Program-made: the position numbers and the translations under genes
In this document: positions 37,401 to 64,000 of the stretch, one piece after another
How the letters are laid out: each line of letters opens with the position of its first letter
How positions within the stretch are numbered: the first letter of the stretch is position 1
Notes under the pieces: model-generated
Told to the model about the DNA's origin: nothing
The model's input: the letters and a program-made list of their open reading frames with translations, nothing else
Database searches by the model: none
From: Mycteria americana
Taxonomy: Eukaryota > Chordata > Aves > Ciconiiformes > Ciconiidae
NCBI RefSeq assembly: GCF_035582795.1
Contig: NC_134368.1
Location: forward strand, 7,355,501 to 7,419,500
Length of the DNA stretch: 64,000 bases
Direction: 5' to 3'

Positions 37401-40400
37401 CACCTTCTAAGCGCTTCTAGCTTTAGAGGTGAGGTCTGGGTTTCCATTTTCAGAACCAAGGTCAAATGCAGACAGAGCTTGAATTTGTAAGCAGTCCTAT
37501 TCTTGTGAAAGGCAGCTGGTTCCAGTGGGCTTCAGGACCGAGGGAAGTTCCGCCCGTAGCAGGCCCAGAGGTGTGAGGCTGCTGCAGTTCCACGTCCCCA
37601 CATCCAGCCAGGCTGAGCACCTATTCCCAGTAGGCACACACGGCCACACATGCTTACAGCAGCACCTTTACCAGCGCCCATGTAAACACACGCAGCTTTC
37701 ACACAAACGTGAACAGCACTGACAGCTCAATCCTGGTCTTCCTCTTCAGCTGATCAGGACTGAGGTCCACTAGTAGAATACATATCTATACACACATGCA
37801 CAATATATGGGTTGTTCCAGTAGCTGCTCTCAGACACTCAGTCTAAGCTGGCCATGTATCTGGTAACTGGCCCCAGATCTTCTCCTCTGCCTGAGCTGCT
37901 GGTACCTGGACCTGTAGGCCCCTGAGGTTTGTGGTTTTCCCTGGTCCACCTTGATCCTTCCCTTTCTCCACCTTCAGTCCTTCCCCTAAACATCCAATAA
38001 AAAGTTTCTCGTGTTCAATCACATTCCTGCAATCCCCTTAAAAGATTCCATAGTAAGTTTTTCTTGGTTCAAAAAACACTCTTTTCCCCAGCATCCCATA
38101 CCGAGTCCTATATCCCTGTAGGCAATAAGACCCTTCAGTCCGCAGGATGTTCTGGAGACCCTTTCCCCACTGCCCTGTCTTGGATGGGTTTCCCACCCTG
38201 GGCTCTGGAGTAGTCATGGAGCTCCCAGTTAGCTTCCTGGGGTTCCTACCCCTCATTGTTCCCTAGATCCTCGCTGGCTCTCTGTGTTTCCTCTGATTAG
38301 CTGCTCAACAGATAATATAACACCTCTCCTCAGAGCCTGAGGGTTGCAGTGACATGAGAATCACGTGCTCTGAAACAGAACTCTCTTCCAGTAATTTGGG
38401 GCACGTTTTTAGTGTGTGTTTGTAAAGTTTGAATGCGTGCCTAATATCCCTGTATCCTTGTGGAGCCTGTTGTTGTTACTGATTCTGACAGGATCTGTAA
38501 CGCGAGGTTTATTTCCTTCAGTAGAATTCCCTTCATCTTGTAAATTATTGTTTCTTTAGCAAGAGTCTTAGGACACTTACTAAGTCCTAAATGGAGATGG
38601 GGGGACAGTGTTTGCTTTCCTTAATGTGGATTAATCGATTTGCCCTGTGGCTTAATACCTAGCTCTCTGTAAACCCTGCTTGGTCCTTTGTGCTCCCCCA
38701 GTACCAGCATATTTCCCTCATTCCTCGTTCCTTATCCACATCAGAAATCTGTTGTATTAGGCTTCCTGCAGTATTTTCCATACCTTAGAGCATTCCAGTC
38801 TGCAACGAGAGCAGAGCAGAAAGCATCAAAGCCAGGGAGAGACTTGGTTGAGGCTAACATGCACTGAAATGGCAAAGTGTTTCATTATCCAAGCTAGTTG
38901 CTAGTAGATTTTAACACTAGATGAGTGATAAATCAGGAGTTGCAATGTGAACCTTAAGTGTAATCTTATGATAGGCTCCCCGTGTACCTCATTCAGGAAA
39001 GGGAAGCAGAGGCCATCCTTGCAGCCTGAGGTGTCCTTTAAAAGGAAAAACTCCTCATTACCACTACCGGCATCTTCGTCTTACTGGGAATGTTCTGATA
39101 CACTTACCCAAGCAATAGGAAGGAATCTAGAATTCAGTCTGGGTTTTGTATTAACTTGCTTCATCTTGGGGAAATGACTGCTAAAGGCAAGATGTCTGTT
39201 AGTTTGTTAACATTACAAGTGTAATGTTCTTAAAGAAATTAAGTATTAAAATGAAAAATAATATATGCTGTACCTTCATTTTGCTTCATTAAGGAGTGAC
39301 CATTTTATGTACAAATAGGTAAGTTCTCCATGGTTAGGAAGCTGCGAAGTTAGATGGCACAATTCAAGAACCTCAAAGTATCCTTAGTTATTGCATTTTG
39401 ATCTTGGTATATCAACATATATGAGAAGAGCTTTTAAGCTATATTATGAGAATAGCTTCTGGAAAGAGTATTATTAAATTCAGTTTAAACTACACTTAGT
39501 TCCAGCTTATCTGCTTCAGTATTAATTTTCTAGCTTGCTGTTCGCTGTGAAACTATTGCACTAGAACTTTTGCCAGAGTTAGTTTCCCCTACCTGATGTC
39601 AGGCGGAAGGTCACTAGTTTGGTCAGCAGCCAGACGTGGAGCTGGACTGTAGCTCTGCTGGTGAAACCCTCAGCAAGACCTCTGGCTGCTGAGGGGCACA
39701 GGCAAGAGCTCCTGGGGGATATCTCTTTATGAACTGGAGTGCAAGGGGGTGGAAATCTCTCTGCAGGCAATCTGGATTGCTCCAGGTAATCCCACAGGAC
39801 CAGTATCTTTGCTAGAAACGTATTTTTTCCAATGTGGGTAGGAGTTGAGCGTTTCCAGGAAGGTAGACAAGAATGAAGAAGCAGGATGCCCATTTCTTTT
39901 TTTAATTAAATTGCCTAAATGCAAACAAATTTCATACATTTCCTCATGTATGGAGGATATAATTTCTCTCCTTTTGGTGGTGCATGGATCATTCAAGCTT
40001 TTCTATGCCTCTCCTTCCCAGCTGTCCTGAGAGTAGCAGGTTCATTGCAGAAGAGCACAGAAGTCATGAAAGCTATGCAAAATCTAGTCAAAATCCCTGA
40101 AATCCAAGCAACGATGAGGGAGTTGTCCAAGGAGATGATGAAGGTAAGATCTATAACATAAATAAGACTTGGGTGAACAAGAGGTGGTTGTTAGCGTGCT
40201 GTGCAACCGCTTAGGTGGCCCCTTTGTCAGAGGGCTTGTGCGAGCTCTAACAAACAGAATTTAAAGTAACACACTAATAGCTGGGGACTTTCTAGCAAGT
40301 TCCTGTATGTGGGGAAAACCCTGATTGATACCTGCAATATGTTTGGTGTAAAGCTTGCAGCTGAAAAAAACTGCTCAGGTTGAGGATGGAAGAAGGAAGA

Positions 40401-42587
40401 CCAGTCCCCATACAGAGCGGTTGCAGCTTGGACTCCTCCCTAGTCCCAAGAGCAGGGGGAGACCGAGGCTCACAGCAGGGCTCATGCCTGTGCCCAGTGA
40501 CTGCCCGTATCCCCGAGCTGCTCTCTGTGCTGGGGAGACCGAATTTCCTGCTTTCAGGGGTGAAAATGTTCATTAAGAAAGACCCACCACAGCCTCTTGT
40601 GGAGTGGGAAGCTGAAAATCCCATCGTAGGCAAGACGGCTATTCTGATACTGGGTTTAAAACACCTAGCATAGTGTCTCCATCCGATGAAAGCGCTCTGA
40701 TTTTATAGTATGCTACTTCTCTATCGTGGTTATTTTCTTTTCAGCTACCAAAGTTGTTTTGCCTTTTTCCCCCTCTTACCACTCCAGATTGTTTAGGTCA
40801 AATCAGCTTATTTCTTAATAATTTTACCATTGTGCACCAGAACAATTTGGCCGTACCTGGGTTGCAGGCCCTGCAAAGGAATGTTTTCAGATGCAGATAA
40901 AAAAAGGGAAGTTATGTCAAACACTAATTTTACTGCATGTCATACAATTTATGCTTCATGACTGAAGCATGTGAAATATAGCTGCAAACTTGGAGCAATC
41001 TGAGTTGTCAGTGTTTAGACATGCAACGACAAGGAATAACAGCTTGAGGGTTTCAAAGTGAGAACATGTGTGTTTAATCCTCACTTTTCTTACTGCTTTT
41101 CCTGTGCACCGCTTGTACAGATACGTGCTTAAACTGTAGGCTGGTGTGCTGGCCAACCCTCATGCAACAGGATAGCCTTGATCCAAAAAGCTTGAGCGTC
41201 AAGCTTGTTGTTAAATGCCGGGCTAGGCGTAACCTGATCTTGAAAATAGGAAGCGCGTCCTCTTACTCTGCTGTTTCCAAGGGCATCACGCGCTGCCTTT
41301 TTGTTTTCTGCTAGGCTGGTATTATAGAAGAAATGCTGGAGGACACCTTTGAAAGCCTGGAGGATCAGGAGGAAATGGAAGAGGAAGCCGAGATGGAAAT
41401 TGACAAAATCCTTTTTGAAATTACAGCTGGTGAGTTTGTGTGTGTTCACCGAGAGTGGAGCCTCGCCCCCGCTCTGTTCAGTACGACACAGCAATTTAAA
41501 TCTTGGTCTATTCTGACTTAACTGTGCTTTCCCAGTGGTGTCTTTGCCTTTGCTAATAGGCAGAGTGCTCTGACAAACTGGTTTCTCAGGGAGTACTGGC
41601 TGAGAAGGCCGGTGCGGTTCAGTAAAGCATAAGTAATACGCATCAGCTGATGTCTGTGCAGTTCTGTAATTGAGGCTTTAACAAGCTTGTACAGTCGATC
41701 TTCTTAACAAGGTGAAATTTGTCGGACTGGATATACTATTCCTAATGAAGCCAGGAAATAAACTCAGCTGCGTTGCCTTGACTCTTAGGCTATGCTGTGA
41801 TTCCTGGCTGTAAAATGCCGTCAGTGTCTTGAGTTGTTGGGGGGGTAGGGGGAAACCACAAACCAAACGAACAAAAAAACCCCTATAACCAAAACCCAAC
41901 CCAAACCCCCAACTTCTGCCTTACAGCTCACGAACTAGTGATCTACTGGTTTAGTTATTTGACTTAGATAATCCTTAGCATGCTCCTTACCTGAATTTCT
42001 TGTGACATGGTGTGACAAATGTAGGTACCAGAGCTGTGTTCAGCTGTAACACACTGAAAGTGCAGTTCCCCAGCTCCTGCCCTGCTGTTACCTTGTGCCT
42101 GCTGCTGGCTTGTTGCCCTCTCTTGTTCCTCACATCCTGCTTTGTTTTTTTCCATCCTGTTTCCTGGCTGGGAGCAGCTCCTTTCCTGCCGGGGCGAGCG
42201 GTGGGAACGACGAGCAGCAGGGCTGGGGCGGGAGCTGCTCCTCCCCGGCTCACCAGCCGGCTCAGGAGGGGCTGCCAGGCCAGTACTGTTGCATCAGCCA
42301 ACAGCCTAGGGCCCATCAAGTCAACCAGTTCTTGTGTGTGACCTCTACCAAAAGTCACAGGTTGAATTATTTTAAATATCTGTACCTAAAAGCTGCTAAT
42401 TATTAAATGAAGCCCTAACGCACACTAACAACGAGCCTGTTTGTTGTTTGCAGGGGCCTTGGGTAAAGCTCCTAGTAAAGTCACAGATGCTCTTCCAGAG
42501 CCCGAACCCATGGGAGCAGCTGCTGCTGTTGACGAGGAGGAAGACATTGAAGCAATGCAGTCACGACTAGCTACCCTCCGTAGCTAA
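25435..42587 (+). CDS. CHMP3: CHMP3: ESCRT-III subunit (VPS24 homologue)
   Basis: Coding exons are 25435-25479, 32772-32832, 37214-37393, 40022-40143, 41315-41429 and 42454-42587, all with GT-AG introns. The product has 218 residues (human 222). The difference lies in a shorter acidic stretch near the C-terminus. CHMP3 copolymerises with CHMP2A and CHMP4 on endosomal, midbody and nuclear-envelope membranes to drive scission, and is disassembled by VPS4. Visible features are the N-terminal [15 protein letters not shown], the basic helical Snf7 core ([14 protein letters not shown]), and an acidic segment ([12 protein letters not shown]). The last residues, [13 protein letters not shown] (206-218), form the MIT-interacting motif that recruits VPS4 and the deubiquitinase AMSH. 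The start codon context GCCGCCATGG is a near-ideal Kozak sequence. Tandem with RNF103, convergent with KDM3A. Confidence 0.97.
27405..28235 (-). pseudogene. CR1 reverse-transcriptase remnant (C-terminal part)
   Basis: A 276-residue open frame with the RT block [20 protein letters not shown], then FADD, then the conserved CR1 tail ([20 protein letters not shown] and [12 protein letters not shown]). Directly after FADD about nine residues usual in CR1 (the TKLGG region) are missing through an in-frame deletion. The frame then ends at a stop where a conserved tryptophan (HWNRLP) is expected. Not a functional enzyme. Confidence 0.9.
28260..28526 (-). pseudogene. CR1 reverse-transcriptase remnant (N-terminal palm)
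   Basis: An 88-residue frame with the RT motifs [14 protein letters not shown] and [14 protein letters not shown], the first catalytic aspartate region of non-LTR reverse transcriptases. A stop at 28260-28262 separates it from the next RT segment. Confidence 0.9.
28894..29734 (-). pseudogene. CR1 endonuclease/linker remnant
   Basis: Two overlapping frames cover the C-terminal part of the APE-type endonuclease ([16 protein letters not shown] and [10 protein letters not shown], 29345-29734) and the linker before the RT (28894-29424, with [20 protein letters not shown]). A frameshift near 29.35-29.42 kb joins them. Confidence 0.85.
31586..32400 (+). mobile_element. Older CR1 LINE fragment, sense to CHMP3
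   Basis: Segments match CR1 3' sequence in order despite many changes. 31600-31765 corresponds to the block around GGACCTG..AGGAACCTCA..AGGACCTGG. 31890-32060 corresponds to AGGCCACATCT, GTTTGGGCACC and GGAGAGGCTGAAGGAGCTGGG. 32200-32400 corresponds to GACAAGGCCCCAAGCAACCTG and CCCTGCTTTGAGCAGGAGGTTGG-like sequence. It has no open frame and lacks the terminal octamers. Confidence 0.75.
32487..32502 (+). promoter_or_regulatory. CRE-like double site, copy 1
   Basis: GACGTCACTGTGACGT contains two ACGT/TGACG-type half-sites for CREB/ATF proteins. The same 16-base pattern, with one C/T difference, recurs at 33004-33019. Whether it is bound is unknown. Confidence 0.45.
32772..32832 (+). CDS. CHMP3: CHMP3 coding exon 2
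   Basis: A 61-base exon for residues 16-35 plus one base ([20 protein letters not shown]), the first basic helix of the Snf7 core that contacts membranes. The donor AGAG|GTTTGT departs from the consensus at positions +3 and +4. Confidence 0.95.
33004..33019 (+). promoter_or_regulatory. CRE-like double site, copy 2
   Basis: GACGTCATTGTGACGT is preceded by T, so 33003-33010 is the full palindromic CRE TGACGTCA. A second half-site TGACGTT follows at 33014-33020. See copy 1 at 32487-32502. Confidence 0.5.
33706..33760 (-). repeat. MIR/CORE-SINE-like fragment
   Basis: CCTCATTTTACAGATGAGGA at 33712-33731 equals the best-conserved block of MIR elements in reverse orientation, with weak similarity on both sides. 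It is short and could be chance. Confidence 0.35.
34309..34415. repeat. G/T-rich low-complexity tract
   Basis: About 107 bases made almost only of G and T (TTTG, TTG and GGTTTT units) on the plus strand, so the opposite strand is a C/A tract. It lies in CHMP3 intron 2. Confidence 0.9.
37214..37393 (+). CDS. CHMP3: CHMP3 coding exon 3
   Basis: Encodes residues 36-95 plus one base: [18 protein letters not shown], then the long central helix through [16 protein letters not shown]. The acceptor TACTCCAG precedes it and the donor CTTG|GTAAGA follows. Confidence 0.97.
37394..40021 (+). other. CHMP3: CHMP3 intron 3
   Basis: GT-AG intron, phase 1. Bases 37500-38400 are C-rich and differ in composition from the rest. 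They include AATAAA at 37996-38001 and may be an unrecognised repeat (see findings). The remaining part shows nothing nameable. Confidence 0.85.
40022..40143 (+). CDS. CHMP3: CHMP3 coding exon 4
   Basis: Encodes residues 96-136: [20 protein letters not shown] through [10 protein letters not shown], part of the helical ESCRT-III core. The exon ends on a codon boundary at AAG|GTAAGA. Confidence 0.97.
40144..41314 (+). other. CHMP3: CHMP3 intron 4
   Basis: GT-AG intron, phase 0, 1171 bases. No feature was recognised within it. Confidence 0.85.
41315..41429 (+). CDS. CHMP3: CHMP3 coding exon 5
   Basis: Encodes residues 137-174 plus one base: [17 protein letters not shown], then the acidic [20 protein letters not shown]. 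This region forms the autoinhibitory helices that fold back on the basic core. Confidence 0.97.
41430..42453 (+). other. CHMP3: CHMP3 intron 5
   Basis: GT-AG intron, phase 1, 1024 bases. It contains no recognised element. Confidence 0.85.
42454..42587 (+). CDS. CHMP3: CHMP3 coding exon 6
   Basis: Encodes the C-terminal residues 175-218: [19 protein letters not shown], a short acidic linker and the MIT-interacting motif ending LATLRS, then TAA. The linker is about four residues shorter than in human. Confidence 0.97.
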
Positions 42588-43045
42588 GGATGAAACGAGT
42601 GTGTACAGTTTGCCTTTTTTTTTTTTTTTTTTTTGCAATGGGATATTCTGTCCTACATTCAAAATGCAAAACTTAATATGTGAGAATACTTTATGTAATA
42701 TATATATATTTTTTTTTTTCTTCCTGGGGAGTGTATTTGCCAAGAAACTACTGTAATATACTTCTTCTTGGGGAGTGCAGTCTGTAGAGATTATCTTACA
42801 CTTTTCTGTTCAGCCCATTTCCCCCATGAGGGGCTGTGGTGAAATGGCAATGGTGGTGTAATGTTATGTATTTTTAGATATAAAGTCCTGAAATACATTC
42901 TTAGCTTCAAGGACCATCTTTCCCTAAAAGGCACTTTGGCTCAATCTGCTACCACAAACCTTCAGTGGTAAGATCTTTGCTTTTCTGAATCACTACAAAT
43001 TTTATTAAAGCTGCTTTTAACAGTTGCTTCTGTGCATCGGTTCAG
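42588..43045 (+). other. CHMP3: CHMP3 3' UTR
   Basis: Contains a 20-T run at 42615-42634. The best poly(A) signal is the variant ATTAAA at 43014-43019; no AATAAA is present before the T30 tract. The transcript therefore probably ends near 43035. Confidence 0.65.
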
Positions 43046-43114
43046 TTTGCATCCCTTCAAACTCTTTTCACAAACAATATCCACCTCTAATAGCTTCCTT
43101 GTGGTTTTATAGCA

Positions 43115-43147
<33 letters not shown>

Positions 43148-46100
43148 TCTTTAGCAGATTTAGGGCCTTCACAGCATAGCGAAAGAAAAGCTTCCAGTCA
43201 GAGCAGCTATTTAATTGCTGCTCTCTTCCAGCGCTGTCCAGGCATCGTATGTTCGTGGGAGAGCCTTATTTAGCAAAGGCAGGCTCAGGCTGCCAGTCCC
43301 GCTGCGTGGCTTTCCTTCGGGGCCAGGAGTTCTGCCGCAGGCAAGAACGGCTGGTCAGGCGTAGTGATGCAGCAGCCCGCCTTGTGCTGCCAGGAGAGAG
43401 TGCTCCCTCCTCAGCCCTGGCAAGCGTAGGTGACCAGAGAAGGCTTCCAGGCCTGCACAAGCCCTACCCTCTTGATCTTGGCCACCCCCAGAAGCTTTTT
43501 TTTTTTTTATTCCTCACTCCAAGACACATGTAAGTCATACTCCTAAAAGACAAATGTCAGCCCTGCCAGCTCCGTGCTTTGCAGGAGCTGAGTGAGAGCA
43601 GCCCTGACAGACAGGCTGGTCACTTGCAGAAGGGATAATGCACACCATGAGTGGTTTTGCTTTCCTCTTCAACAGCCCAGACTCTTCGGGGGGCAGGAGA
43701 GGGCAGCTGAAGCACTTGGGGCAGGGTTAACCTCCCTGCTTTGGGGGAAGGTGGGCAGAAGGAAGGGGAAGCCCCCCGTCAGCAAAGGTGCTCTTCCCAT
43801 CCCTTTCAGTGAACAGAGGGCAAGAGCGGAGTCTTCTCTACCCTGCACATGTTGGGAAAAAGGAGCCCAGCTAGGGAAAAGACAGCTTGAAGAGCCAAGC
43901 TTAAAACAGACGGGGTGAAAGTGATGGGAAATCAGCTGGCAGAGGTAGGAGGCGTGCCCTGACTCACGGTGGTGGTCGGATGGTGTTCACCAGCCCCTGA
44001 GACAGTGGAAAGGGCTGTGCCACGGGAGGTGACTGCAGCGTCTTGCAGACAGCAGTTGGTCAGGTCTGGGACCACAACTGACCCCAGAACCAATCCCTGT
44101 AATTACATTTTTCAGTCTTTCAAGATTTATAAAAACTAAATCTGGTACCCACCAGACTTCTGAGACCAGACTTCTGAGACAGGGGCATGTGTTACCTGCT
44201 CTGCTCATTTGCAAATCCAGTAACAGAACTCAGTAGTCTTACAGGCAAACAGACACTGGCCAGAGCTCTTCATCTGGTATTTTGTCCGTCACTGAAGTAC
44301 TGCACCCATGGGGAGGTTCACTCAGCTATCCTGATGCTTTCTTAACCATTCCAGGTACTATCACCTCACTATCCCACAACCACAAGTGATGAAAAGCCAT
44401 CTGCTGCTTAAATGGCACATTTTTAGGGTCAAAGGAGAGGTGAGTGTCTCCTCTCCAGGAAGAACTTCAGGCAAAACTGATGCCGTGACTCACAAAAGGC
44501 AGTTTGCAAAACAAGTATCCACGTGTCGATGCCACAAGAGCCTCACAGGCAAAGGAAAGTTTCTGATTTTAAGGAAGACTTGCCAAAAGAAAACTAAGTC
44601 TATAAACAATTGTATTCCAACAGCAAGGGTGGAAGAGCAGACAAGGCACGCAGACACCTGGATGGTGTCCAACAGCTTCCAGTTTCAGCCCTAAAAAGCA
44701 AGGAGGGGCCAAGCACCATTCACCTTCCTGCCACAGGGACAATCCCCAGCAGGCAGAGTAACCCCAAGGCCTCAGGGCGATTCAAGCCCCCCCAAATGTA
44801 ACAAGAACAGGCAGATGGGACAATTTGTTTCTTACGGTCTTAAAAATCCAGAGAGGACAGAGCAGAAAGGAGAAAAAAAAAAGGCAGTTGAGGAGCTGGT
44901 AAGATGGGTTAGATAACAGCTGCAATAAAACCAGATTGAAGTTGGATTTTGAACTTTGCTGTTGCACAACAATGGGTCTTTTCATCTGTAGGTGTGTGCA
45001 TAAGTGTGTACGAGATGACCGTGACTCATTTCACTTGCTGGGAGGTCAGGTACCACAACATACTGCAGCTGGCTCCAAGAAAAGCAATTAGACTGCTTTG
45101 TTTCATTTACATCAAACTCGCTACTGCAAGAAAGACCATTCAGCTAAAGCGTTGCCTTTAGGGATACTTAACTAGTTCAAGCGTGAAATGCCAAACCAAG
45201 GGTTTATTGCTCTTCTAACTTTAGAACTAAAGCCAGCTGAAGCAACTAGAAACTGTCAGAGGCCTCAGCAAGTAGAGATGGAGGGAAGTTCTCACTAACA
45301 CAGCGAAGATGTGTCACTGAGCAGAATCTAAGCTAGCAGCATAAGCCAAGCAAACCAGAACATTTCCCCGCAGAAGGAGAACACCGCAGCGCTTGCGCTG
45401 CCTCACAGCTGCCTCCGTGCCTCACCCAGCATTACAGATCTCGGCACAGGCAAAGCGAGCTGTGAACGGTCACAAAGAGCTGCGGGTCTGACACACAACA
45501 GGACCTGCCCTGGAGCAGGCCACTGCAGCCAGCCTTCGGGAAGGCACGTGCACGGACCGGCCAGGCAATAACCACACACCACCTTCGGTTAGGGTTTTCT
45601 TTTGCTGCTTGAGTTGTTCTCAATTTTGAGAGGAAGGAAGCAGATGCACCTATTCACAGTAGACACACCTTTTATGAGCCCACTTTATTCTAACTCGATT
45701 AAGAGACTGACTCCCCGCAAGTCACTGCAGTCTCAGCTCCACTCCAGATACCAAGGGATGGATAAGAGGAAGTTCCTTTGAAAAAACTCCTGTCCCCTGC
45801 GACAGACTCAGAGCAGTTAAAGCTGATCATTCGCAGCAGGTGAAGTACCACAGGGAGGGGAATTTGCCCAGAGTTTGTCAATTTGTTACATGAAGTTCAG
45901 AAAAGTGACTTTTGGCTGACTAGGAAGTTCCCCTCCTGCCTGGCTCTTCCCACCAGCGATCCTGTGCACCTCAGTGCTGGAAAGGCTGTGGAGAACAGAC
46001 CTCCACTTATCTTGTTAGGTGAGAGATGCGCTTTTCCACTCTTGACCCCTCTGCCTGTTTTAAGTTTTATGACGTTTTCAGTCTTTCTCAAAGTGATTTT

Positions 46101-46390
46101 GGAGCAACGCGTGTGCCATTTAGGACTGAAGCTGCAGAGCTCATTTGATACAGACCATAGTAGTGGCACTGGCTGAGCGTCAAGGTAAGCCACCTTTTGG
46201 TGAACCAAGAAAAGCTACGAACAGATCTGTCACTAAGTTCCATGCCCTAAGCCTTCAGAGACTTTAAAACCCAGTATGAACAGTACAGGATACACAATTT
46301 TCTTTTGCGTTTCAAAGCACTGCACCAAATGAGTTACATTTTAACAGTCAATTGAAGAAGCCAGGCAAGGAACAATATCTGAAATAGAAG
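43046..46390. other. Convergent intergenic region between CHMP3 and KDM3A
   Basis: No coding gene or RNA gene was recognised. It starts with a T30 tract, then GC-richer sequence to about 44.1 kb, and then AT-richer sequence. The KDM3A 3' UTR may extend into its right end, since TTTATT (reverse AATAAA) also occurs at 45201-45206 and near 45682. Confidence 0.55.
43117..43146. repeat. Poly(T) tract, 30 T
   Basis: Uninterrupted T30, about 100 bases past the predicted CHMP3 poly(A) site. On the minus strand it is an A30, as at the tail of a retroposed sequence, but I recognise no retrocopy to its right. Confidence 0.95.
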
Positions 46391-46393
46391 AAT

Positions 46394-47041
46394 TTTATGT
46401 AGACCATTCAGTGTTAAAAACCAGAGAATCAAACATCAGTTCAAATTAAAGAGCGGTTTCAAACAGAAGACATTTGATTAAAAGTTTCTTTTAACATTTA
46501 GAAATTTAAATACATTTACCTAAAGATGGTGAACCCCCATCTCTATGTTACTATACAATAGCTTAAAGCTACTTTTAAATGCTAGTTCTATGTTAATGTG
46601 AAATTCCAGAACTGCATTCTTATTGTTATGTAAATTGGTTATTAAATCGGGTGACTCCGTACTTCCTCCCACCCCAAAATACATTTTAAAAATTGGAGCT
46701 TTACAACGTCTTGAATAATATGTTTCAAATGAGTAATTTGGAATAGTTTCCGACAGTTCTATAGGAGGTATTTTGTACAGTTTGGAGAGCAACTCCATAT
46801 AAAGTTCTATTGCAACTGAGCATTCACAGTATGCCACAGTCCATACATATTACTACATATACATATCAGGTTTGTAAACATTGGAAGAATACACAGAACA
46901 TAGTACCACGATCCTCTGGTACTGCTGAAAGGAAGATGAGGTAACATTCATATAATCTCAAAGTCCACAGAGGTCCTGACTGAGTAGTTAAAACAGCTGC
47001 CGACACTTCCGTTTCATCGTGCGTGGTTAAGGCTTTCCACT
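46394..47041 (-). other. KDM3A: KDM3A 3' UTR (extent tentative)
   Basis: AT-rich sequence follows the KDM3A stop codon on the minus strand. The nearest poly(A)-like hexamer is the weak variant CATAAA (46399-46394). Canonical signals appear only further left (near 45.68 and 45.20 kb). The left border is therefore uncertain. Confidence 0.45.
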
Positions 47042-62898
<15,857 letters not shown>

Positions 62899-64000
62899 CT
62901 GCAGGGAAGAGTAGTGTAGATTAGACAAGCTTCAGTTTCTCATATAAAGATGCAAGCAAATGTATTTTAGGGGAAGATCCATGTCAACTTTTCCTCTAAG
63001 TTTCACATTACACTGAAACAAAAGTTATGCTAAAATATTTGCAGTTGGCAGAAGCCTCTTTTCACGTCAGTAGAAACTTTCTCAAGCTATAGTTCCACTG
63101 GAGTCATAGTCTGTGGACCCAAGTTTAACAGCTCCTTTTGCTCCTTCACAGGGGAATATTTTGAAAGGGCGTCTGCTTTTAATGAAAGTTCTTCAGCCAT
63201 CAGGGCTGGAGTACCTGAGCACTGAGTAGACCAGGGCATGAGGCAACCACATTTCACAAGTAATGAAGACAGAAGTACAACCTGGCCATTTCCCAGTCCT
63301 GTTTTCACCCTTCATGATGCAATGGCTTTCAGCATCTTACTGTAACAGATGCCAACCATCTCTCTTCCTCCCACATTGCGGGTGAGGCCTAGCAGGGCAC
63401 AACAGCGACTGCTTGGCTGACTGTGTACTCATGTTAGTTATGGAATAGCACATGGTAATCCAAGACCAAACAACATGAGATTGGAACGAAAGAAGAGGTG
63501 AGTGTGTAGGGAGATTCCCAGAATCCTGAATGATCAGCTATACCACCTGATGCACAGCACAATGCATAACATCAGGAGTCCAGCTCCTTAAACAACTACA
63601 GCCATTCCCATTCTGTCCCATGTGGAAAACGTGAAGAGTTCACCAAGTGGAACCAGACCACAGAAAACACAGAAACAAGGCGAGTTGTTTTGGGGTTGGG
63701 GGGGGGGGTGTTGATTTTTTTTTTTGGTTGGTTGGATTTGTTTGTTTTGCTTTCAGAACAGTTATTAACTGAAAGCCCCTCTCGAACAAAGCTTTGTTGA
63801 GAAAAACTTCCATCTCTCACCATGCTTACAAAATTTCAGACCATCACTAAAAAAAGCAGTCTCATTATGCCATCAGCATTTGCATTCCAAACAGAACCTT
63901 GTTTTTGTAACCCATTTTGTCATTCTGTTCTTGCATACATTTTGTAACAACTTATTTCTAGGAATTCATTATTAGTCCTTTTCCTTTACCAGGAAAGGAC
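62899..64000 (-). other. KDM3A: KDM3A intron, continuing beyond the window
   Basis: No upstream exon with a suitable donor and KDM3A-like coding content was recognised. A low-complexity G/T tract with an 11-G run lies at about 63690-63750. Birds diverge strongly from human in the KDM3A linker before this point, so an unrecognised exon here cannot be fully excluded. Confidence 0.6.

Noticed and set aside
37500-38400. Second LTR because of an AATAAA and distinct composition
   Set aside because: No TATA box at the right distance, no TG...CA ends with a target duplication found. Kept only as an unexplained block.
63087-63308. 73-codon minus-strand frame as a possible upstream KDM3A exon
   Set aside because: No similarity to the KDM3A linker that I can see and no fitting acceptor-donor pair with the required phase.

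Overview
The window is vertebrate nuclear DNA, most likely from a bird. Three observations support this. It has long spliceosomal introns with GT-AG boundaries and two CpG-island promoters. It carries a 2.5-kb CR1 LINE, the typical sauropsid retrotransposon, plus older CR1-like relics. The locus is also compact: three genes that lie side by side in human (2p11.2) occupy about 60 kb here. I cannot name the species.

Layout. 1-2.9 kb is upstream intergenic DNA. RNF103 (+ strand, four coding exons, 3621-20797) encodes an ER-membrane RING-H2 ubiquitin ligase of 686 residues and starts in a CpG island. Its 10.7-kb intron 2 contains a heavily decayed LINE. About 4 kb of intergenic DNA follows. It holds a solo endogenous-retrovirus LTR (24168-24807, minus orientation) whose ends I could define by terminal inverted repeats and a 4-bp target duplication. 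CHMP3 (+ strand, six coding exons, 25435-42587) encodes an ESCRT-III subunit of 218 residues and begins in a second CpG island. Its intron 1 carries an antisense, 5'-truncated CR1 (27244 to about 29765) and an older sense CR1 fragment. Past a gene-free 43-46 kb stretch, KDM3A lies on the minus strand, tail-to-tail with CHMP3. Sixteen coding exons (47042-62898) encode the C-terminal 810 residues of this JmjC histone H3K9me1/2 demethylase. Its N-terminal exons lie beyond base 64000.

The three genes act in different processes (ER protein quality control, endosomal membrane scission and chromatin demethylation). They are neighbours by conserved synteny, not members of an operon-like unit. RNF103 and CHMP3 are in tandem, and human is known to make an RNF103-CHMP3 readthrough transcript.

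I assigned exons by matching translated segments to remembered human orthologues, then checking splice sites and reading phase at every junction. All junctions close in frame. Every KDM3A and CHMP3 intron is GT-AG except one GC-AG intron in the JmjC region of KDM3A.

I found no undescribed genetic system. The most interesting observations are the solo LTR next to the CHMP3 promoter, the GC-AG intron, a 16-bp cAMP-response-element-like motif occurring on both sides of CHMP3 exon 2, and a 31-C tract just inside RNF103 intron 1.
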